From Desulfovibrio sp. OttesenSCG-928-G15 (GTDB lineage Bacteria > Desulfobacterota > Desulfovibrionia > Desulfovibrionales > Desulfovibrionaceae), in NCBI GenBank assembly GCA_030266525.1, contig JAJDIC010000035.1, positions 1 through 20,050 of the forward strand: 20,050 nucleotides of DNA, read 5' to 3'. Below are positions 9,871-15,804 of the stretch, in pieces. The notes under the pieces are model-generated. The model was not told the origin of the DNA, searched no databases, and was given only the letters and a program-made list of their open reading frames with translations. The position numbers and the translations under genes are program-made. How positions within the stretch are numbered: position 1 is the first letter of the stretch; every line of letters starts with the position of its first letter.

Positions 9871-10658
9871 ATCATGCTGCTGTGCTTTGGGCGTACATAG
9901 CGTTCAAGCAGTAAGCCGACGCCAAGGGCGTATATCGTAACAAAAAAAATAAAGTCGATTTTGACGCTGTCCATAGGGGCGCTGAATACAAAAGCCCCGC
10001 GAAGCAACTCAAAATAGTTGGTCAGCGGGTTCCAGTCAAAAAAAACTCTGTATTCAGCCCCGAACCGGGCGGTTGGGGTAAAAAAAACGCCGGAGGTAAA
10101 AAACAGGATCCGCAGGAGCATGGGAACCAGCTTTTCCGTAACCGGGACATACAGGTTGATGGCTGTGAAAATCATTCCCACGCTAAGGCCCATCAGACAA
10201 ACCCCGCCCATTCCGCCCAGAAGGGCCAGGGGGTCGACCAGGCTCACTTTGTATCCAAGCTGTATAATCAAAAACAGGTAGATGAGAAGAACAATCAATT
10301 CCGTAACCCAGGCGACAATCGCGCTGGACAGCATAAGGTCGAGGGTCGAGACCTGGGGAAAGGTCAAAAGGGCTTCATTGCTGTGCACCGCTTCCATAAC
10401 CATGGAGACGGATTCCTTGAACATGAACCAGGGGATTATCCCCATGAGCAGGTAGAGTGGCACCGCGATGTCGTAGGGGGTTTGGAAACCGGTTGCCGCC
10501 CTGACGAACCAGAACACCGCAACGGTAAACCCGGTTTTTACAAATTGCCAGAGGTAACCCAGGCGTGACTTGCCGTGCTTGCCGTGAATTTCTCTCAGGC
10601 AGAGCGCCCAGAGAACCCGTCCTTGCAGCGAAAGAGCTTGTTTGTAAGAGCCGTTCAT
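9867..10658 (-). CDS. kpsM: Capsule polysaccharide ABC transporter permease, KpsM (ABC-2 type)
   Basis: The 263-residue integral membrane protein has about six hydrophobic segments and the conserved N-terminal cytoplasmic signature of this family (REIHGKHGKSRLGYLWQF). That signature is followed by membrane helices beginning FTVAVFWFVRA and VPLYLLMGIIPWFMF. The motif FTSGVFFTPTARF, then WNPLTNYFELLRGAF, is typical of KpsM/CtrC and related ABC-2 polysaccharide exporters. It forms the inner-membrane channel with KpsT. The start ATG 10658-10656 overlaps the stop of the upstream lipoprotein gene (ATGA), so that small gene belongs to the same translational unit. Confidence 0.95.
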   Translation of the reverse strand: MNGSYKQALSLQGRVLWALCLREIHGKHGKSRLGYLWQFVKTGFTVAVFWFVRAATGFQTPYDIAVPLYLLMGIIPWFMFKESVSMVMEAVHSNEALLTFPQVSTLDLMLSSAIVAWVTELIVLLIYLFLIIQLGYKVSLVDPLALLGGMGGVCLMGLSVGMIFTAINLYVPVTEKLVPMLLRILFFTSGVFFTPTARFGAEYRVFFDWNPLTNYFELLRGAFVFSAPMDSVKIDFIFFVTIYALGVGLLLERYVRPKHSSMI

Positions 10659-10981
10659 TGCGTATAACTGGCATTACCGGAATGGGGCACAGTCATGTAC
10701 ATATTGGGCAAGAGGGTCCAGCCGCCTGCCCTTTGGCAATAGGCCTGGGGTTGGGGTGTTGCGCCGTATACAGGAAAGGCTTCATAGCAGGGTTCGTTCA
10801 GGGCTGAGACATAGGACTGCCCCAGGCGCATTCCTTCAGGGGGCGTTGCCGCTGAAAAGGAAAGTTCCTCGACTACTTTGTCGGGTGATTGCTCGCCGCC
10901 GCGCTTCACTCTTTTGGCAACGCAGCCTGAGGCCAGTAAAAGCGCAATGCAGCAGAGCAGGCAAAGAGTATATTTATACAT
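10655..10981 (-). CDS. Small lipoprotein of unknown function, first gene of the kps operon
   Basis: I do not recognise this 108-residue protein. It begins MYKYTLCLLCCIALLLASGC, a clear lipoprotein signal with lipobox LASGC (lipidated Cys at residue 20). The residue after that Cys is Val, which does not signal inner-membrane retention, so outer-membrane placement is likely. The mature part is short, has two further cysteines (residues 65 and 82, a possible disulfide), several aromatic residues near the end, and no domain I can name. The start ATG 10981-10979 is preceded by GAGAAG at suitable spacing. The frame is open to 11062, but that extension would bury the signal peptide. Its ATGA overlap with kpsM suggests a role in capsule export or anchoring (inference). 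Confidence 0.8.
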   Translation of the reverse strand: MYKYTLCLLCCIALLLASGCVAKRVKRGGEQSPDKVVEELSFSAATPPEGMRLGQSYVSALNEPCYEAFPVYGATPQPQAYCQRAGGWTLLPNMYMTVPHSGNASYTQ

Positions 10982-11166
10982 AAAATACTTCTCGGGCTTG
11001 ACGCATGGCAGAATTCTCAATGGTGCAAAATACGATTTCGCCATGCGTAAGGATACACCCATACCTCAAATTATCTGTCCGGTAAAGGGCCGGAACAGCA
11101 AAACGGCGTCTGGAACCGGTGGCCGGCCTGTGGAACGGCATGTCACAGCGCCCAGGCGCATTCCTC

Positions 11167-11220
11167 TTGCGCTACAGGCGCAAACAGGCCACAGCCGCAT
11201 TTGTAGCCGCGGCTGCCTGT
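11167..11220 (-). promoter_or_regulatory. Two adjacent stem-loops in the gap before the lipoprotein-kps operon
   Basis: The gap 10982-11260 has no convincing gene. On the minus strand it contains a large hairpin at 11220-11184: two 6-base arms, 11215-11220 and 11209-11214, pair with 11184-11189 and 11193-11198, with a 3-base bulge. Immediately after it comes a perfect 6-bp hairpin (11183-11178 with 11172-11167, 5-base loop). No U tract follows either one. A GATAAT at about 11067-11072 could be a -10 for the kps operon, but its -35 (CTGTTC) is poor. This may be a structured leader or a read-through control region between the deacetylase and kps genes. Confidence 0.4.
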
Positions 11221-11260
11221 TATCCTGTCGGCATAGTTTAGAAAAAAGTTTAGATAAAGT

Positions 11261-12439
11261 CTATAGAATGTTTAAAGAGGCACAGTGGAAAGAGCGCTTC
11301 TTTTTTTTCTTCTTCTTCATCTTGTCGCTGATTTCGTTGATCGTATTGGTGCAAAATGCGTGGCAGGCTGACGTAAGCGTGTTGGCCGTCATGTATGTGC
11401 CGGTGAGCAGTTTCTTGCCGGAGCCGCCGCGCACGGTCTGACGGTGAACGCGCAAGGGGCTTCCCGGCGGGTTCGGGCCGGGGGTAGTTGTGAAAAATAC
11501 CGAAAATCCCGCTTTTTGCGCTTCTTCCAGGGCCATGGGGGTGCTGTCGCCCCAGGGCCAGCAAAAGCTGCGCGCTGTTACGCCAAGCTGTTCCTTGAAA
11601 ATGCGCTGGCATTCCATAAATTCTTTGGCAATGCGCTCCCGTTGCGCGGCAATACTTTCTTGTGTTCCGAGCGCAGGTACTTCGCGCAGCTTCTGGCGTA
11701 TCAGCTCGGTCATGTTGCGATTTGCGGCAAATCTTTTTGCGGCTCTTGGCTGCTGCGGCACGGTTTCTTTTATTATCTCGAATAGTTCCGGATTCAGCGT
11801 ATAGGCTCGTTCTGTAAGGAAATGGCCATTGTCAAAAAGCGGAAATCCCAGCGGGGCGTCGTAAGGGGGAACGCTGAAAAAGCCTTTGGGCCTGCGCTTC
11901 GGCCAGTTGAGTCTGCGAAAGCTGAGCCCGCATATCACCCTGTCATGGCGCAGGGAGTGCGGAGCGACGCACAGATTGCCGTTGTCCTGCATGTGCTTGA
12001 CCTCTTGCCACGAGCAGAAGTGAATATGCTCGACCACGCGGCCTCCCCGCCAGACGCGTTTGCGCTTGTTGACGGCGTCGAAAAAGCGTTTCAAGTCTTT
12101 GCCGCAAGAGGCATCTTCCATGGTGGGGCGGAGCTTGTCGTGCGATTCCAGCATGTTCAATACGGGAAACATAATCCCGTGATGCCCGTAGCGCCGCAAA
12201 ATAGGCTCGGCATAGACGTAGTTGTCCAGATAGCCGTCATCAAAGGTAAACAGGCAGGACTTGGGGGCAAGGGGGGTGCCGTTCAGGAAGTATTCCTCGG
12301 CTTCATACAGCGAAACGCCACGCCAGCCGTCATCTGCCAAAGTACGGCAATGTTCCTCGAATAATTCCGGGCTGACGCACAGGCCGTCTTTGTGGCGGCT
12401 GATGGAGTGGTACGTGAAAACGGGAAGGGAAAAGAACAT
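11261..12439 (-). CDS. Polysaccharide deacetylase family protein (NodB-like)
   Basis: The 392-residue protein has the carbohydrate esterase 4/NodB motifs in order: FTYHSIS at the N terminus, the metal/catalytic TFDDGY (residues 65-70), a metal-binding HSLRH (151-155), and CWPWGDS (323-329) in the place of the usual RxPxG motif. Such enzymes remove N- or O-acetyl groups from polysaccharides. No signal peptide is seen, so it may act in the cytoplasm on a capsule precursor or intermediate. The tail is unusual: a run of lysines (KMKKKKKKKR) encoded by an A-rich stretch containing A8, then about ten residues. The start ATG 12439-12437 fits the family N terminus but lacks a clear ribosome site; the frame is open to 12517 from a TTG. 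The 166 bases to the Stealth gene hold nothing else I can name. Confidence 0.85.
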   Translation of the reverse strand: MFFSLPVFTYHSISRHKDGLCVSPELFEEHCRTLADDGWRGVSLYEAEEYFLNGTPLAPKSCLFTFDDGYLDNYVYAEPILRRYGHHGIMFPVLNMLESHDKLRPTMEDASCGKDLKRFFDAVNKRKRVWRGGRVVEHIHFCSWQEVKHMQDNGNLCVAPHSLRHDRVICGLSFRRLNWPKRRPKGFFSVPPYDAPLGFPLFDNGHFLTERAYTLNPELFEIIKETVPQQPRAAKRFAANRNMTELIRQKLREVPALGTQESIAAQRERIAKEFMECQRIFKEQLGVTARSFCWPWGDSTPMALEEAQKAGFSVFFTTTPGPNPPGSPLRVHRQTVRGGSGKKLLTGTYMTANTLTSACHAFCTNTINEISDKMKKKKKKKRSFHCASLNIL

Positions 12440-12605
12440 GGTGTTGTGTATGGCGCTTGTCCGCAGGTGCTGTGGTGAATGAGGGTGCAATGCATGTGCA
12501 AGGGCCTCATAGCGCAAGGGAGAAAATTACGCAAGTTGCCCTCGGGCCGGGCAGGCAAGCCCTCTTTTTTGACATCGCCCGCGCAGGATGCTTTGCAGTA
12601 CAAGC

Positions 12606-13769
12606 TTATCCGAGAGGTGCCACATCTTCCGGGGGGCTGAGTTCAAAAGGTGAGGGGCTTGGGTAATACAGAGTCAGCAGAGAGCGCAAGTCATGCTGCC
12701 ACTGGTTGGTTTTGCTCTGGTTGCCCACGTCGTTGATGCAAAAAAACAGCGGGGGAACGTGGTCTGCCTGCGAATGCAAAATAGCCCGAAAATAGGCTAC
12801 CCGATCCCGGCGTCTTGTCTGCACGTAGTAATAGCGCTCGTCGCAGGGAACAATGCGCCGCCGGGAATAAATCCACAGGGGCAGCGCGTGGGAATACATG
12901 GCTATTTCCCCTGTTGTGCGAAAGCGGTTTTTGGAAAAGCCCTCAATTATATCCCGGTAAAAGGCGAACGCGTCTTCCATGTTGCTTTTACGCTGCGCGT
13001 AAGGGCCGTGCGCGGTAATAAAACCCGGATTTGTGGCCACACCGCGCTCTTTCAGAATGCGCAGGGTATTAAAGTATGACATGGCATGCGGCGTTTTCGT
13101 GTACTTGTAGCCGAAAAGGCGTCTGCCCCGCCAATCCACAAAGGCCAGGGGAAGGCCGTTCAGGGTGAAAAAGTCGGTTTTGCGGCAGGGGCGGGCCAGA
13201 AAAACGTCGTCGTTCAGGTAAATATAATGTTCCGCAAGGCCGGGAACCCGGTGCAGATAGGATTCAATCACGTGGGAGTTGAAGGTAGGCAAATATTCTG
13301 CCGGTATGAATTCCTTGTGATCCACCAGCCGGATTTTCGGATGCGCCTTGTCCAGCCAGGCAGGGCACTGGTTGTCCGTGACAATGATGATCGAGCGGAC
13401 CCACGGGGCAAAGCGCTCAAGCGCCCGGATGGAAAAGCGCAGTTCGTCATTATCGCGGAACCGGGCCAGTTCAAGGGCGTTTTCATGCACATTCTTCTGG
13501 CCGGGAAGGTAGGAGGCGCGTTTGGCCGCATGCACCGGGTCAGAGCCGTCAACCCAGGTATACACGACATCCACCGGAAATTCCGGCTGCCGTTCATGGC
13601 AGGCCCTGGTGTCAAGCGACAGCATGTAGTTGCGGCAGGTGCCGCAGCCGCTGGTCGCCGGGTGCAGCTCTATGCACATGGTATACAGCCAGCCGAGAAG
13701 CCGCTGGGGGAGCGAGCCTTTTTGCATGTTCTCAGGGATAAAAAGACGGCCGGGCGTAAGGTTAGGCAT
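12606..13769 (-). CDS. Stealth family capsular polysaccharide sugar-phosphate transferase
   Basis: The 387-residue product has the conserved Stealth regions. CR1 is FPVDVVYTWVDGSDP (residues 64-78). CR2 starts NDELRFSIRALERFAPWVR and includes TDNQCPAW and HPKIRLVDHKEFIP...LPTFNSHVIESYLHRVPGL, ending with YIYLNDDVF (about 107-190). A CR3-like HGPYAQRKS (244-252) and a C-terminal INDVG (345-349) follow. Stealth proteins (for example Neisseria SacB) move hexose-1-phosphate units to build phosphodiester-linked capsules. An N-terminal extension carries C-x2-C plus a third Cys (42, 45, 57) that recurs in the upstream paralogue. The ATG at 13769-13767 overlaps the end of that gene by 8 bases. The longer open frame to 14027 is only a shadow of the upstream gene. 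It is likely cytoplasmic and feeds the KpsMT exporter. Confidence 0.9.
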   Translation of the reverse strand: MPNLTPGRLFIPENMQKGSLPQRLLGWLYTMCIELHPATSGCGTCRNYMLSLDTRACHERQPEFPVDVVYTWVDGSDPVHAAKRASYLPGQKNVHENALELARFRDNDELRFSIRALERFAPWVRSIIIVTDNQCPAWLDKAHPKIRLVDHKEFIPAEYLPTFNSHVIESYLHRVPGLAEHYIYLNDDVFLARPCRKTDFFTLNGLPLAFVDWRGRRLFGYKYTKTPHAMSYFNTLRILKERGVATNPGFITAHGPYAQRKSNMEDAFAFYRDIIEGFSKNRFRTTGEIAMYSHALPLWIYSRRRIVPCDERYYYVQTRRRDRVAYFRAILHSQADHVPPLFFCINDVGNQSKTNQWQHDLRSLLTLYYPSPSPFELSPPEDVAPLG

Positions 13770-14658
13770 GTGCGATTTCCGCCTTTTCCGCCAGTTTCGG
13801 GGTTCCCGATCCTTCCAGAGGGGACAGGATGCCCTGCGCCGAGGCAAACATCCACGCGGCGAGCATGAAAACGTAGTCGTGGCTTTCAGGAGGAAGCTGC
13901 GGGAAAGCCGCAAGCCTTGCCCGGGCAATATCCAGAAAACCGGGGAAAAACGAGGCAGAGCTGTCTTTGGTCTGAGGGTAAGCGCCGGGTATGGGCCGCC
14001 TGTACAGTTGCGCCTCCGAGGCGGCATAGTCGCGCATGGCCGTAAGGGCTTCCGTTGGAGTACAACAGGCTGACGTGTTTTCCGGCACCCGGTTGACGTA
14101 AATCAGCGGGATTCCATTTGGCGTATAATAATCAAGCACGCTGTCCAGTTTGGCCGAGGCCGGGGCGTGCAGGACGATAAAATGCTCCGCAATGCCGGGA
14201 ATAGCATGCAAAAGCGCGTCTGTGGGCAGTTTTTGCAGCAGGGAAACGCTGTGCGGATTGTCCGGAACCGGCCCGAACTCACGAAAGACCGGGTCGCTGC
14301 GCAAGGTATCCGGGTCGCACAGCACGATGCCTTCTGCCGCCTCTTGCCGTGCGTATGGCGGAAAGCCCGGAGAGTTTTTGGAGGGCGGGTTCTTTTCCAT
14401 TACATACACCCGCCTGAGCCAGGGCGCAGACCGTTTCACTCCGACCGCCGAGGCGATGCTGGCTTCCCCTGCGCCGGGCTTGCCCGTGCTGTAAGGCAGG
14501 ATAACCGCATCTACCGGAAACTCGGGCAAAAGCGAGGTGCACAGTCGCCCCTCAAGCGGCGTCTTGATTTCCCCGCAAGAAGCACAACAGGAAAAATAGG
14601 GGTGCTGCTTGACAAGGAAGTTACGCAATACAATGGAGATAGGACGCAGAATGGACAT
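13762..14658 (-). CDS. Divergent Stealth-like protein lacking the catalytic motifs (probable pseudoenzyme)
   Basis: At first sight this 298-residue protein is unknown, but it aligns along its length with the Stealth protein encoded just downstream. PEFPVDAVILPYSTG (45-59) sits where the partner has PEFPVDVVYTWVDG. KRSAPWLRRVYVMEK (75-89) matches ERFAPWVRSIIIVTD. HAIPGIAEHFIVLHAPA (151-167) matches HRVPGLAEHYIYLNDDV. YYTPNGIPLIYVNR matches FFTLNGLPLAFVDW, and PGAYPQTKDS matches HGPYAQRKS. The acidic WVDG and LNDD motifs are both replaced. The N-terminal cysteines (24, 25, 28, 40) echo the partner's C-x2-C...C. I infer a duplicated, inactive partner or regulatory subunit; a changed activity is also possible. 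It is the first gene after a good promoter and overlaps the next gene by 8 bases. Confidence 0.75.
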   Translation of the reverse strand: MSILRPISIVLRNFLVKQHPYFSCCASCGEIKTPLEGRLCTSLLPEFPVDAVILPYSTGKPGAGEASIASAVGVKRSAPWLRRVYVMEKNPPSKNSPGFPPYARQEAAEGIVLCDPDTLRSDPVFREFGPVPDNPHSVSLLQKLPTDALLHAIPGIAEHFIVLHAPASAKLDSVLDYYTPNGIPLIYVNRVPENTSACCTPTEALTAMRDYAASEAQLYRRPIPGAYPQTKDSSASFFPGFLDIARARLAAFPQLPPESHDYVFMLAAWMFASAQGILSPLEGSGTPKLAEKAEIAHA

Positions 14659-14735
14659 GGCTGTATGGGGGTAGTAGTTTTGGAAAGGTGGCGGGGCATC
14701 CGGTATTGCGTGGAAAATTGATTCACTATACAGTC

Positions 14736-14764
14736 TCTATAGCCGAGGCTGACCGGGCTGACAA
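14736..14764 (-). promoter_or_regulatory. Sigma70-like promoter for the Stealth/deacetylase genes
   Basis: On the minus strand TTGTCA (14764-14759) and TATAGA (14741-14736) are separated by exactly 17 bases, which is close to consensus. Transcription would start near 14729, giving a leader of about 70 bases before the ATG at 14658. An inverted repeat CTATA-7-TATAG overlaps the -10 and could bind a regulator. The divergent plus-strand leuE promoter must lie in the same interval (a weak TTGCGT-15-TATACA at 14706-14732 is the best I see). Confidence 0.55.
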
Positions 14765-14817
14765 GCCGCAAGAGCCAGCCCCGGCCTGCAAGGCTGCAAT
14801 GACCAGGGAGGCCGCAA

Positions 14818-15462
14818 ATGTTCGAATCTATCGGGGTGCTTAACCCGGCAATGTACCTTGCCGGTGTTTTTTTAATTATTCTCATGCCCGGCCCCAACTC
14901 GCTCTATGTTTTGTCAACCGCCACCCGCCGGGGCGTCGTTCCGGGGTACAAAGCGGCCGCCGGTGTCTTTCTCGGCGACAGCGTGATCATGTTTCTGGCC
15001 GCTTTGGGTGTTGACTCCCTTATCCGTCTGTATCCAAACGCCTTTATGGCCGTACAGTACGCAGGCGCGGCGTATCTCGGCTGGTTGGGGATAAAAGCCT
15101 TGTACGGCGCGTTCAGGAACAACGGCAAAAGCGCGGAAGACGCGCACGCCGCCTGTCAGGAAAGCCCTTTCAGGCGCGCCTTGTTGCTCAGCCTCTGCAA
15201 TCCCAAGGCGATAATGTTTTTTGTTTCGTTTTTCGTGCAGTTCGTAGACCCTTCCAAAGGCCACCCCGGCCTGGCCTTTCTCGTTCTTGCCGGCATTTTG
15301 CAGATTGTAAGCATGACCTATCTGAGCGCCCTTATTTTTGGAGGGGTGAAGCTGGCTATAGTGGCCAGGAAGAATGTTTCCCTGCAACGCCTGGGCACCG
15401 CCCTTACCGGCACAATCTTTGTTGGGTTTGGGTTGCGCCTCGCCCTGAAAGCCAGCGGGTAA
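14818..15462 (+). CDS. leuE: LysE family leucine efflux protein, LeuE-like
   Basis: The 214-residue membrane protein has the LysE/RhtB layout with about six transmembrane helices. It matches Escherichia coli LeuE closely in motif and length: an N-terminal VLNPAMYLAGVFLIILMPGPNSLYVL (the family PGPN motif), GVFLGDSVIMFLAALGV, a central loop, then RALLLSLCNPKAIMFFVSFFVQFVD and a final FVGFGLRLA. LeuE exports leucine and some other hydrophobic amino acids or analogues. The ATG is preceded by AGGGAGG at good spacing. It is transcribed away from the capsule genes, and its function looks unrelated to them. Its stop codon lies inside a long inverted repeat. Confidence 0.88.
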   Translation: MFESIGVLNPAMYLAGVFLIILMPGPNSLYVLSTATRRGVVPGYKAAAGVFLGDSVIMFLAALGVDSLIRLYPNAFMAVQYAGAAYLGWLGIKALYGAFRNNGKSAEDAHAACQESPFRRALLLSLCNPKAIMFFVSFFVQFVDPSKGHPGLAFLVLAGILQIVSMTYLSALIFGGVKLAIVARKNVSLQRLGTALTGTIFVGFGLRLALKASG

Positions 15463-15586
15463 ACGTCGATTTTTTTCATCTGGACTGCGTTGCTGCGTCC
15501 ATTATCAAGAGGGGCAGGACTGAAGAGTCCAGCCCCTCTTGATAATGGACGCGCGCCTTGCCAGATGAAAAAACTCGACGTTTACC
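15457..15586. repeat. 130-base near-perfect inverted repeat between convergent leuE and ABC-F genes
   Basis: The outer arms 15457-15479+ and 15564-15586 pair, with a single mismatch next to a T7/A6 run, and continue through CATCTGG/CCAGATG to about 15483/15561. After an asymmetric internal loop (12 versus 9 bases), a perfect 20-bp stem pairs 15496-15515 with 15536-15555. This is topped by a further 5-bp stem (GGACT/AGTCC) and a GAAG loop. The leuE stop TAA (15460-15462) lies within the left arm. The structure is far longer than an ordinary terminator and resembles a miniature inverted-repeat or REP-like element. No open frame, clear target duplication or second copy is visible in the window. 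Confidence 0.85.
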
Positions 15587-15804
15587 CTGGAAGCACTGCT
15601 TTTGCGGACGTTGGAGAATGGAGAGAAAGGGGTTGCTTCGCTCCCCTTTCGGGAAGGCGCGGAGTGGGGGGGGCTTTGCCCCCTCTCCTTTGTAAAGGCT
15701 GTGGGGAGGGGGCTGGGTGCTTAAAAAGATGCTTGGTTGCGCTTGATTTCTGTTTGCATGATGCAGGGGGGCTGGGCGGGGGGTGTTTCCCGCCACTTTC
15801 GGGT
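15587..15804. other. Hairpin-rich, G-rich spacer, no gene
   Basis: This stretch, downstream of both convergent genes, contains several short perfect hairpins. GAAAGGGG (15625-15632) pairs with CCCCTTTC (15643-15650). A GGGGGC-TTT-GCCCCC stem lies near 15666-15683, a CCTTTGTAAAGG palindrome near 15687, and GGCGGG (15775-15780) pairs with CCCGCC (15789-15794). The last lies just past the ABC-F stop and may help end its transcript, but no U tract follows. I see no gene. Confidence 0.5.

Noticed and set aside
10821..11165. A 15-base direct repeat (CCCAGGCGCATTCCT) at 10821 and 11151
   Set aside because: One copy is inside the lipoprotein gene and the other in the gap; a single match of this length in 20 kb can arise by chance and has no further structure.
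11170..11179. Minus-strand GCCTGTAGCG resembling the ops element (GGCGGTAGCG) of RfaH-controlled capsule operons
   Set aside because: Eight of ten bases match, but two leading G positions and the following T differ, and the match is explained by a small palindrome.
10878..11441. Plus-strand open frame with a poly-Phe hydrophobic stretch opposite the deacetylase end
   Set aside because: It is antisense to the lysine-rich tail and the lipoprotein gene, with no ribosome site or homology.
13770..14027. Longer version of the Stealth gene starting at 14027
   Set aside because: These residues are low-complexity and lie fully inside the upstream Stealth-like gene; the ATG at 13769 begins the sequence shared with the paralogue.
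15457..15586. Integron attC site as an explanation of the long inverted repeat
   Set aside because: The ends do not match the RYYYAAC/GTTRRRY core sites and no integrase or cassette array is present.
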